This document shows, one piece after another, positions 7,688 to 15,186 of a DNA stretch of 64,000 nucleotides. The notes beneath the pieces were generated by a model. That model had not been told where the DNA came from. It worked only from the letters and a program-made list of their open reading frames with translations, and did no database searches. Each line of letters begins with the position of its first letter. Position 1 is the first letter of the stretch. The stretch spans positions 1 to 64,000 of the forward strand of contig JAFXUC010000048.1 in NCBI GenBank assembly GCA_017535325.1, read 5' to 3'. The position numbers were made by a program, and so were the translations under genes. This DNA comes from Bacteroidales bacterium. GTDB lineage: Bacteria > Bacteroidota > Bacteroidia > Bacteroidales > UBA3824.

Positions 7688-8977
7688 ATGGATAAAACTA
7701 CGCTAAAACGGATAATTGTCGATAATATTTCCGAGGTAAAAAACTATAATGTTTTGCCGCGTAAAATTGATTTAGACAGTTTTAACTGCTTTGTTCTCGT
7801 TGGAGTAAGACGGGCAGGCAAGTCGTATATGCTTTACAACAAGATACAGCGGCTACTAAAAAACGGTACACCGGAAAGCGAAATTCTTTATATTAATTTT
7901 GAGGACGAGCGGTTGACAGATTTTCGGACTGATGATTTTAATCTTTTGTTGGAGGCTCATAGCGAACTTTACGGCAAGCGTCCTATGCTTTTTCTTGATG
8001 AAATTCAAAACATTGGGCATTGGGAAAAATTTGTGCGTCGTATGGCGGATTCCAACTATACGATTTTTATAACGGGAAGCAATTCAAAAATGCTTTCGGG
8101 CGAAGTTGCTACAACTTTGGGCGGGCGTTTTATAATCCGCGAAATTTATCCTTACAATTTTCAGGAGTATTTGAACGCCTTGAAAATCAATTATAACGAA
8201 ACTGCGCTTCTTGGCACGGAAAGTCGTTCTGAGGTTGTACGCGCCGCATTGAATTATCTTAGAAATGGTGGTTTGCCGGCCTCTGTTGCCTTGAAAGTTA
8301 CGCGGGATTATTTGAGTTCCGTTTATCAAAAAATATATTTAGGCGATATAATACAACGCAATGCTATTTCAAATGTTGCCGGCATAAAAATCATGGTAAA
8401 AAAAATTGCGGAATCGGTTTGCCGTCCTTTGTCTTACAATCGTATAGCCAATATTTTGTCTGGTACTGGCGGTAAAATCAGTCTTGCAACAATAATTAAA
8501 TATGTGGAATATTGCGAAGACGCATGGCTTTTGTTACGGTTAAAAAATTATGCCGCTTGTCTTTCAGAAAAGGAGAGCAATTGTAAATATTATTTTATTG
8601 ATAACGGTATTTTGCGGCTTTTCTTGATAGATAAAGATCCTATGCTGTTGGAAAATTTAGTTGCGCTTTCTCTTTTCTGTCGTTACGGTCATGATAGGGA
8701 CAACGACCACGTATATTTTTATAATACTGATTGTGAAGTTGATTTTTATGTTCCTGATAACGGTTTGGCGGTTCAGGTTTGTTACAGGCTTTTTGACAGC
8801 GAAGAAACCAAGCAACGCGAGGTTCATGGTCTTGAAAAAATTGCGAAAAGTTTTGACTGTAAACGCCGCATAATCGTAACGCTTGAAGAAACAGGTTCTA
8901 TAAAAGACAATTACGGTGAAATTCAAGTTTTACCGTTTTGGCAGTTTTTGTTGGAGAATAATCAAAATAATGCTTAA
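7688..8977 (+). CDS. AAA-family ATPase with DUF4143 domain
   Basis: A 429-residue cytoplasmic P-loop ATPase of the AAA_14/DUF4143 family, abundant in anaerobic bacteria and archaea and without a settled function. Walker A is GVRRAGKSYM near residues 39-48, Walker B is MLFLDEIQN near 99-107, and sensor 1 is FITGSNSKML near 130-139. The C-terminal DUF4143 part has a restriction-endonuclease-like signature, EVDFYV followed by AVQV near 345-360, in place of the canonical D-ExK. It is preceded by three 33-bp-spaced palindromes and followed 5 nt later by tadA. Roles proposed for relatives include regulation, toxin-antitoxin-like behaviour and DNA handling; none can be proved here. Confidence 0.88.
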   Translation: MDKTTLKRIIVDNISEVKNYNVLPRKIDLDSFNCFVLVGVRRAGKSYMLYNKIQRLLKNGTPESEILYINFEDERLTDFRTDDFNLLLEAHSELYGKRPMLFLDEIQNIGHWEKFVRRMADSNYTIFITGSNSKMLSGEVATTLGGRFIIREIYPYNFQEYLNALKINYNETALLGTESRSEVVRAALNYLRNGGLPASVALKVTRDYLSSVYQKIYLGDIIQRNAISNVAGIKIMVKKIAESVCRPLSYNRIANILSGTGGKISLATIIKYVEYCEDAWLLLRLKNYAACLSEKESNCKYYFIDNGILRLFLIDKDPMLLENLVALSLFCRYGHDRDNDHVYFYNTDCEVDFYVPDNGLAVQVCYRLFDSEETKQREVHGLEKIAKSFDCKRRIIVTLEETGSIKDNYGEIQVLPFWQFLLENNQNNA

Positions 8978-8982
8978 AAAAT

Positions 8983-9435
8983 ATGACAGACGATGAAAAA
9001 TTTATGAAGGCTGCTTTGGACGAAGCGTTAAAAGCCTTTGACGAAGACGAAATTCCGGTCGGCGCGGTGATTGTTGTTAACGGCAAAATCGTAGCCCGTG
9101 CGCATAATATGACCGAGCGTTTAAACGACGTAACCTCACACGCCGAAATGCAGGCTTTGACCATAGCGAGTTCCCAAGGCGGAAAATATCTGCCTCAGGC
9201 GACTCTTTATGTAACCCTTGAACCGTGTGTTATGTGTGCCGGTGCGCTTTCCTGGGCTCAAATCGGGCGGATTGTCTACGGTGCAAAAGACATAAAACGC
9301 GGTTTTCAAAAATTTGAAAACTGCGTTTTAAGCCAAAATCTTTCACTTCTTCACCCCAAGACAAAAGTTGTCTCTGGCGTTTTGGAAGACGAATGTGCCG
9401 ATTTATTGAAGTCGTTTTTCGCGAAAAAAAGGTGA
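8983..9435 (+). CDS. tadA: tRNA adenosine(34) deaminase
   Basis: A 150-residue zinc-dependent deaminase that converts A34 of tRNA-Arg(ACG) to inosine. The catalytic motif HAEMQAL lies near residues 54-60, with Glu as the proton shuttle, and PCVMCAGA near 84-91 supplies the two zinc-binding cysteines. Length and motifs match the family well. It starts 5 nt after the ATPase stop codon and probably shares its transcript. Its TGA at 9433-9435 abuts the stop codon of the convergent S74 gene with no spacer, leaving no room for a separate terminator. Confidence 0.93.
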   Translation: MTDDEKFMKAALDEALKAFDEDEIPVGAVIVVNGKIVARAHNMTERLNDVTSHAEMQALTIASSQGGKYLPQATLYVTLEPCVMCAGALSWAQIGRIVYGAKDIKRGFQKFENCVLSQNLSLLHPKTKVVSGVLEDECADLLKSFFAKKR

Positions 9436-11121
9436 TTATTTCTTTTCCAATGCCTCAATCCTTTTAACAAGGTCTTGAATTGTGGATTTTAGTTCGTCGT
9501 TTTCGGCTTTGAGTTCTTTGACAGCCTCTGTCAAAACAGGTACTATGCCGATGTAATTCAACGATTTAAAACCTTCCGAATCCGTTGTTACGAGTTCGGG
9601 GAATATTTTTTCAACTTCCTGCGCTATAAAACCGTATTGAAGTTTTTTGTCTGCTGACGGTTTTTTCGACGAATCCCAGTTGAAGGTTACGCCGCGGAGT
9701 TTTACGACCTTGTCAAGAGCGGACGAAATGCCGTTGACGTTGGTTTTCAAACGTGAGTCGGAAGATTGTGTTAATGTTCCCGACAGATTTGCTGTTCCGT
9801 CAGAATAGACCAAAAATGCGTTGCTGCGGTTACTTTCTTGTGTTCCGTTTCCGACTACAAACAAGGGATAAGGATTACTGCCGTCATTTTTTGCTACATT
9901 ATTGAATTTTCCGCAAACAAACTGACAATCAGCATTTTGTATTTTGATATTGTTGCCGAATCCTGCCGCATTGTTGCTTGAAAGCACGTTGCATTTTGTT
10001 CCGAAGGCAATTGAGCCTTTTGAACCGCTTACAACTGATTTGTCGCCGTTGATACCGAATGCAAAATTGTGGTCGCTGTCTATATCGCCGTAAAATGCGA
10101 GACAGCCTACCGGTACGTTAGGTGTGCTGTTGATAATTTTTTCCACTTTGGAAGTGCTGCCGACAACAATACTTCCGCCTTTCATATACATTTCGTTTTC
10201 TTTGAAAAGTATTCCGTGTCCGTCCGACTGACTGATTTCAAGGAGAAATTTTGAGTCGTCCGTAAAAGGTGTCGTAGAGGTTGATTTTCCGATTTCAACT
10301 CTTTGGGTCGTATAAATGCCTTTTTCCCATATTTTCCACATGTCGCCTTCCGGTGCGTTTATCCACTTTTTGCTCTCGCCGTCGTATTTGAGAATATGAC
10401 CGTCAGCAAGATTTTTACTGATGGTTACGTCGGTTAATTCAGACAATGCTGTTTTTGCTTCAACTGTTTTGTTGACCCATTTGCTGCCGTCAAAACTCAA
10501 AACCTGACCCGCCTCTGCCGAAGAGAGCGCAACATCGGTCAAAAGCGAAAGTTTGTCAGCGGAAGGACCCGTGCTTGTGATTGTTTTTGCCACCCATTTG
10601 CCGCCGTCAAGTGTTAATACCTGTCCGTCAGAGGCTTCCGCAACCTCTACGTCGGTCAAATCCGAAAGCACCATATTGGTAACTTTTTCTGCTGACTGGG
10701 CGTTTTTTGCGGCTAACGCGTAAGGCACTGCCGAAAATCTCGTTTTGCCCAAATCGTTCATGCCGTTAAGAAATTCCGACTTGCCGAAATCCGCTTTTAC
10801 CTGCAAATAATAAAATCCGCCGCTTATGTCAAGCCAGTTGATTTCAGAATAGTTTTCGCCGGCAATCTGTGTTCCCGAACCTATTTCCACGCTGAAAAGT
10901 CCGAGTTCGGAAGTAACGGTATTGTGAAGTTCCTTGTACTTTTCGGTTTCGCCTTGAAAAATCGTAATCTCTACCGTAATGTCCTTTTCTGCTACGGGTT
11001 TGCCTTCGTCGTCGTTGATAACAGCCTGATAATTAAAAGTTTCAGGCAGTTTGTTCTGACTTTTTGCCGTCAGGGACAACGTTAACAAAACTGCAAATAA
11101 TATAATTCTGTATATTTTCAT
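9436..11121 (-). CDS. Secreted fibre-like protein with C-terminal S74 chaperone domain
   Basis: A 561-residue exported protein with signal peptide (ILFAVLLTLSLTAKS, residues 6-20). Residues about 25-150 form the N-terminal domain common to Bacteroidota tail-fibre-like proteins. Three 35-40-residue repeats follow near 150-255, each built as LTDV...GQVL..DGxKW. The middle resembles YadA-like head sequence (SKGSIAFGTKCNVLSSNNAA). The C-terminus is a Peptidase_S74 intramolecular chaperone (SDSRLKTN near 467 and YGFIAQEVEKIFPEL near 505), ending in a coiled coil. S74 domains trimerise phage tail spikes and then cleave themselves off. It is the last gene of the T9SS operon but has no obvious type-A or type-B sorting domain. 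Confidence 0.82.
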   Translation of the reverse strand: MKIYRIILFAVLLTLSLTAKSQNKLPETFNYQAVINDDEGKPVAEKDITVEITIFQGETEKYKELHNTVTSELGLFSVEIGSGTQIAGENYSEINWLDISGGFYYLQVKADFGKSEFLNGMNDLGKTRFSAVPYALAAKNAQSAEKVTNMVLSDLTDVEVAEASDGQVLTLDGGKWVAKTITSTGPSADKLSLLTDVALSSAEAGQVLSFDGSKWVNKTVEAKTALSELTDVTISKNLADGHILKYDGESKKWINAPEGDMWKIWEKGIYTTQRVEIGKSTSTTPFTDDSKFLLEISQSDGHGILFKENEMYMKGGSIVVGSTSKVEKIINSTPNVPVGCLAFYGDIDSDHNFAFGINGDKSVVSGSKGSIAFGTKCNVLSSNNAAGFGNNIKIQNADCQFVCGKFNNVAKNDGSNPYPLFVVGNGTQESNRSNAFLVYSDGTANLSGTLTQSSDSRLKTNVNGISSALDKVVKLRGVTFNWDSSKKPSADKKLQYGFIAQEVEKIFPELVTTDSEGFKSLNYIGIVPVLTEAVKELKAENDELKSTIQDLVKRIEALEKK

Positions 11122-11133
11122 AACAATAGTTTT

Positions 11134-11574
11134 TTATAGTTTGACAACTTTTAAAGTATAAACGTTTTTGCCCGACAATACTCTTATTACATAGTGTCCG
11201 GGGCTGAGATTTGGCACGCTGACATAAAAACCGTCAGTATCCCGGTAAACGTCTTCACTGTTAAAAACTCTTCCTGTCATATCCGCAAACTGTATTACGG
11301 GTGTCTCTGAGAGTTCAAAGGGGAAAGAAATTTTTATTTTTTCCGTAAACGGGTTCGGATAAGCGGAAAGTTTTATGATTTTTTCCTCTTTTTGTTTGCT
11401 TTTGGCTTTTTGGGCGGTAAAATTCCCTGAGTCGGAAATTCTGAACGAAAAGTTTTTCCCGTCGGTTTTTACCGTTCCCGCAACAGGCGAAAGTCCTATC
11501 GGCACAATGTTTTGTGCTTTCAGCGTCCATGCCGGAAGTGTCAGAAAAGCCGTTATGATAAAAAATGTTTTCAT
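11134..11574 (-). CDS. Small T9SS type-A sorting-domain protein
   Basis: A 146-residue exported protein: signal peptide at residues 1-20 (ending LKAQ), a short polar linker, then a type-A T9SS C-terminal sorting domain over about 70-146. The domain begins at LSAYPNPFTEKI and ends with VIRVLSGKNVYTLKVVKL, the usual KxVK finish. Little is left besides the signal and the CTD, so this is close to a bare sorting domain and may be a small surface anchor. It lies 13 nt downstream of the PorP/OmpA gene and 12 nt upstream of the S74 gene, all in one transcription unit. Confidence 0.8.
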   Translation of the reverse strand: MKTFFIITAFLTLPAWTLKAQNIVPIGLSPVAGTVKTDGKNFSFRISDSGNFTAQKAKSKQKEEKIIKLSAYPNPFTEKIKISFPFELSETPVIQFADMTGRVFNSEDVYRDTDGFYVSVPNLSPGHYVIRVLSGKNVYTLKVVKL

Positions 11575-11587
11575 AGTTTTTTATTTT

Positions 11588-13075
11588 TTATTTGTTTTCT
11601 TCGTCTTCATCCTTTTTTTCGCGGCTGATTTTTACGTTGTTGCTTTCAAAATGTTCCGTTCCGTTTTTGCTTTTGTTTCTGCCTGCAATACCTCTTGTGG
11701 AGATTCTGTTTGCGGGAACACCTTTTGAAACCATATACGCTTTAATTTTTTCGGCTCTTTCCAAAGCAAGTTTCTGATTGTACTTTTTGGAATCGCCCTG
11801 TTCTGCCGTTACGATAATCAGGACTTCTCTGTCCATGTATTTGTCGTTGATTACCGGACCTTCCACAGTGTCTTTCATCAGGGATATATATGCGTCGATT
11901 CCGGGATAAGACGACTTGTTGAGGATTGAAGTGCCGGAGGCGAAAGTAACGTTTCTCATTATTTCGGGTGTTTCCCATTTGACGTTGGTGGCTCCCGGTT
12001 CCTCCTCTATGTGTTCGGGTTCGGGGCTCGGACGTTTTTCGTCGTTTTCAAGCACGTCGTTTATTTTTGCCGTTTTTACCTCTTCTTCGAGTTTTTTGAT
12101 TTCTTCTTTGAGTTTTTGGATTTCATTTGATTTTTCTTTTTCCTTTTCCTCAAAGAAGACCGTCGGTTTTTTGTGCGTTTTGCCTTTCTGAATCAAAAAG
12201 CCTATGCTGATTTCGTGAGTGCCGCCGCAGGTTTTTGCGATTTCGGACGTTCCGTAAAGGTATTGGTAGTTGAAGGCGATTCTGTTTGTCGCCGAAAATC
12301 CCATGCCGAGGGCAAGCCATTTTGTTGACTGATAACCGAGAGAAACCCACGCTCTTTCGTTGTATTTTGCGTTGAGGGCGGCTTTCCATTCCAATTCTTT
12401 CATTCCAAGCGGATAACAAACCTCCGCTGCGGGTTCAAATTCCCATTTGTCGCTTTCTATTGCGTAGGAGAGGTTGCTGAAAATTTCTCTGTCGGTGTTT
12501 AAGATTCCGTTTTGAAACTTCAAATCCTGACAAATAAGTCTCGGCACATACACGCTGAAATTCAGTCCGCCTGCCTTAAACATTACGGAAAATCCGGCGT
12601 CAAAACCGCCGCCTGAAAGTCCCGCCTCGTTTGCCAAAACGGGGTCTGTCGCCGAACCGAAAGTTTTCGCCCCTGCGAGATTGTATGCCGAGCGTACTAT
12701 TGCCGGCGTTACCGCGAAACTCAGTCCCGACTCTTCGGAAAACCTTATGTGGTAAGCGTATGTAATTCCCGCGTAAAAATTGCTGAAATTACCTGATTTT
12801 TCGTTGATTATCTGTACGCCGTAGCCCATGCTCTCGCCTAAATCGCCGTTGACGTCGGCGGTTAAGAGTTTTGTTGCGCCGTCAATACCCGTCATAAAAC
12901 TTCTGTACCCCAAAAAAGCCTCGTCGTTTCCGTTGTAACCTGCGTATGCGGGTGCGGCGGAAAACTTGTTCATGTATTCCTGACCTTCGGGTTTTAAGTG
13001 CTGCGCTTTAACGCTCTGACCGGCAAAACTTATTGCCGCTATGGTTAAAAACAATATTTTTTTCATAGTTTTCAT
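11588..13075 (-). CDS. PorP/SprF-like outer-membrane protein fused to an OmpA domain
   Basis: About 495 residues. The ATG at 13075 is chosen because it lies 2 nt after the upstream stop and is followed by a clean signal peptide (ILFLTIAAISFAGQSVKAQ); the frame is open further upstream but only antisense to the previous gene's codons. Residues about 25-300 form a PorP/SprF-type barrel (NKFSAAPAYAGYNG, YAYHIRFSEES). A Glu/Lys-rich coiled coil follows near 305-345, then an OmpA-like peptidoglycan-binding domain (TFASGTSILNKSSY, ALERAEKIKAYMVSKGV, RISTRGIAG). SprF-like proteins are needed for secretion and attachment of type-B CTD substrates through T9SS. The gene directly upstream encodes such a substrate, so the two very likely work as a pair. 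Confidence 0.85.
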   Translation of the reverse strand: MKTMKKILFLTIAAISFAGQSVKAQHLKPEGQEYMNKFSAAPAYAGYNGNDEAFLGYRSFMTGIDGATKLLTADVNGDLGESMGYGVQIINEKSGNFSNFYAGITYAYHIRFSEESGLSFAVTPAIVRSAYNLAGAKTFGSATDPVLANEAGLSGGGFDAGFSVMFKAGGLNFSVYVPRLICQDLKFQNGILNTDREIFSNLSYAIESDKWEFEPAAEVCYPLGMKELEWKAALNAKYNERAWVSLGYQSTKWLALGMGFSATNRIAFNYQYLYGTSEIAKTCGGTHEISIGFLIQKGKTHKKPTVFFEEKEKEKSNEIQKLKEEIKKLEEEVKTAKINDVLENDEKRPSPEPEHIEEEPGATNVKWETPEIMRNVTFASGTSILNKSSYPGIDAYISLMKDTVEGPVINDKYMDREVLIIVTAEQGDSKKYNQKLALERAEKIKAYMVSKGVPANRISTRGIAGRNKSKNGTEHFESNNVKISREKKDEDEENK

Positions 13076-13077
13076 TT

Positions 13078-13932
13078 TTATTGTCTGATTATATCCACAA
13101 AGCCTGTAACGCCTCTGCGCCCTTTGCTTTTGATTACAAAATAATAAGTGCCGGCAAAAAGGTCGTTGCCGCTCTCGTCCAAGCCTTTGAAACCGTCCGT
13201 GTTGCTGTAATTCCTGTTTTCGTAAACCGCTTTGCCGTGTTTGTTGAAAATCATTACTTCGCACGGCTCTTCATAGCCGTCAAGGTCTTCGATGTAGAGA
13301 ACGTCGTTTATGCCGTCGTTGTTCGGCGTGATTATGTTGTTGGCAACAATAATCGAACTGAAATCCGCAAGTTGGTTTTTCTGATACGAAACCGTTTTGG
13401 AGTCTTCCGTGGTGCAGCCGTCTTTTGAAGTTACGACTACTTTGTATTCTCCCGACTCCAAATAATTGAGTTCCGGCTCTTTGTCTTGAAGTTCTTTTTC
13501 AGTGCCTTTTCTGTCAACGGCATACCAGGTGTAAGAGGCTGCGTTTGTGCTGCTTGCAACGAGTTTCGCGCTTTTTGTGTCGTCGTAGAGCGACAAATCC
13601 GGCGTAACGCCTACCGTAATTGTTTCAAGCGTTGTTTCTTCGTCGGGTTCTTTGCCCTCGTAAAAAGTCTGATAGGTAATAGTTTTGGAACCTTCTTCTA
13701 AATATATGTGTTTCAGTTCCTTGTCCATATCGGTTATGTAACTGTACTTTCCGTCGCCGAATTTTACGGTTATATATTTAAAAGGTGTGTGAACTTTGTC
13801 AACTTTTACCGTAACAACGCTTTTGTCGGTGCAGGCGGTTTTGGTATCGACTGTAAGTTCCGGTTTTTGGGCTTTCAGCGGTACTGCCGCCGTTAATGCC
13901 GATATTGTTAAAATCGTATATAAAAGTTTCAT
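13078..13932 (-). CDS. T9SS type-B (gliding-motility C-terminal) surface protein
   Basis: A 284-residue secreted protein with signal peptide (LLYTILTISALTAAVPLKA). Residues about 25-190 look like two PKD/Ig-type beta domains (KYITVKFGDGKYSY, ASYTWYAVDRKG). The C-terminal 90 residues are a CHU_C / type-B T9SS sorting domain: NNIITPNNDGINDVLYI near 198-214, MIFNKHGKAVYENRNY, and LFAGTYYFVIK near 262. Type-B substrates need a PorP/SprF-like partner, which is encoded 2 nt downstream. It is the first gene of a four-gene leftward operon ending with the S74 protein. Confidence 0.86.
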   Translation of the reverse strand: MKLLYTILTISALTAAVPLKAQKPELTVDTKTACTDKSVVTVKVDKVHTPFKYITVKFGDGKYSYITDMDKELKHIYLEEGSKTITYQTFYEGKEPDEETTLETITVGVTPDLSLYDDTKSAKLVASSTNAASYTWYAVDRKGTEKELQDKEPELNYLESGEYKVVVTSKDGCTTEDSKTVSYQKNQLADFSSIIVANNIITPNNDGINDVLYIEDLDGYEEPCEVMIFNKHGKAVYENRNYSNTDGFKGLDESGNDLFAGTYYFVIKSKGRRGVTGFVDIIRQ

Positions 13933-13999
13933 TTTTTTATAGTATTATTGGTTTTGCGTATATAAAACAATAAAAATGCCAAAAATATTGTACTTATTT

Positions 14000-14878
14000 T
14001 TAGAAGGTTCTTTTACGGAAATAAACGGACTCTTTTTTCTCGAAATTTGCGCCTACTGTCCCTATGATTCCTTCATGACGGCCTATTACAAGGCAGCCGT
14101 TTTTGGTAAGGTTCTCGTAAAAAAAGGTTATGACTTTGTTTTGCAGGTCGTGGTTAAAATATATTAAAACGTTCCGGCAAAGAATCATCTCGAATTTCTT
14201 CTCAAAAATATTTTTGCATGATACCAAATCGTGTTTGATAAAAAGCGGTTTTTCCACCAAAAAATCAGCCATTTGTACGTTGTCGTTAAACTTGTTGACC
14301 TTGATGTATTTTGTCATGTCAACGCTTGGATAGTTTTTTTTCATGTTTTCCGACTCGTTGAGTGCCTTGTCGAAATTGTCAAGATAATTGATAAGTTCAT
14401 GATATTTGTATCTTCCCGACATTGCGGTGTTAAGGACGTTTGCATTGATGTCGGAGGCGTATATCGAGGTTTTTTCCAAGAGGTTCATTTCGTTCAGGAG
14501 AATCATCAGCGAATACACCTCCAAACCCGTACTGCACCCTGCGTGCCAGATGTTGATGTTTTCACAGCCGGCAAACCTCTGCTCTATGGCCTGGCGTATA
14601 AAAAACCAAGTCTCAGGGTCGCGGAAAATCTCCGTTGTGTTTACGGTGATGTTTCTTACGACCTTTTCGAGAAAGTTGTAATCTTTTTTGACGTTTCTTA
14701 TCAGAGTTTCAATATCCGTTTCAAAGTCCGAAAGTATTTTTTCTATTCTCCTATAAAAACTGTTATAGGAATAGTCGGAGAAATTGTATGTCGAAACTTC
14801 CCTTATGGCATCTTGAAGCCTGAAAATGTCTTTTTCAGATATATCGCCTGTGTAATCCATTGTCATATCAAAGTGCAA
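14000..14878 (-). CDS. cheR: CheR-type protein-glutamate methyltransferase
   Basis: A 292-residue SAM-dependent methyltransferase of the CheR family, which methylates glutamates of chemoreceptors. The N-terminal helical CheR_N domain covers about residues 15-75. The SAM site is IWHAGCSTGLEVYSL near 109-123 (usual form WSAGCSTGEEPYS), and CRNVLIYFN near 232-240 is the second signature. VNTTEIFRDPETW near 78-90 is diagnostic. No receptor, CheB, CheA or CheW gene is present, so the substrate may be the GAF/PAS sensors encoded divergently. A TACTTTTG box at 14883-14876 overlaps the first ATG, so the true start may be the ATG at 14866 or 14860, making a nearly leaderless mRNA. Confidence 0.88.
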   Translation of the reverse strand: MHFDMTMDYTGDISEKDIFRLQDAIREVSTYNFSDYSYNSFYRRIEKILSDFETDIETLIRNVKKDYNFLEKVVRNITVNTTEIFRDPETWFFIRQAIEQRFAGCENINIWHAGCSTGLEVYSLMILLNEMNLLEKTSIYASDINANVLNTAMSGRYKYHELINYLDNFDKALNESENMKKNYPSVDMTKYIKVNKFNDNVQMADFLVEKPLFIKHDLVSCKNIFEKKFEMILCRNVLIYFNHDLQNKVITFFYENLTKNGCLVIGRHEGIIGTVGANFEKKESVYFRKRTF

Positions 14879-15186
14879 AAGTAAAGAATTTTTGTAAAAT
14901 AAAGCAATAAAAAACGCGGAATTTCAAAAAAAAATAATCGTTTGGGCTTTCGGCATATTTTTTGATTTTGTTAGGATTAGGCATATAAAAAAATGCCGGA
15001 ATAATCTTGAAATAAAATTTGGTTTATAATTTTCTGATTATCAGTTATGAAGCGTTTTTTTTGAAGTTTTGTCAAAAAAATACAGCAAATTTTACAAAAA
15101 ATCAAAAAATTATTTCTAAATTTGACCTTTAAGATTTAATAACTGTTTTACAAGAAAAAATTAACTGAATATTTAAACTCGGCAGA
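14879..15186. other. Divergent intergenic region between cheR and the sensor gene
   Basis: 308 nt without a gene, very AT-rich. It holds an 11-bp palindrome CTGATTATCAG at 15034-15044, a GGCAT/ATGCC hairpin at 14980-14997, and an upstream partner CGGCAT at 14951-14956 that can pair with ATGCCG at 14993-14998. The rightward promoter box lies at 15117-15124. Nothing resembling an RNA gene was seen. Confidence 0.5.
15117..15124 (+). promoter_or_regulatory. Promoter -7 box of the GAF/PAS sensor (TAAATTTG)
   Basis: Full TAnnTTTG match 62 nt upstream of the ATG at 15187. No clear -33 element was seen at the usual distance. It is the only good match ahead of this signalling cluster. Confidence 0.55.

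Noticed and set aside
11375-11728. 117-residue hydrophobic frame opposite the T9SS genes
   Set aside because: Its hydrophobic Phe/Val-rich content is the mirror of Lys/Asn-rich codons in the two real genes; no promoter or conserved motif.
13076-13264. N-terminal extension of the PorP/OmpA gene
   Set aside because: It lies antisense-frame within the codons of the upstream T9SS gene, is Arg/Gln-rich and unlike an export signal; the ATG at 13075 starts a clean signal peptide.
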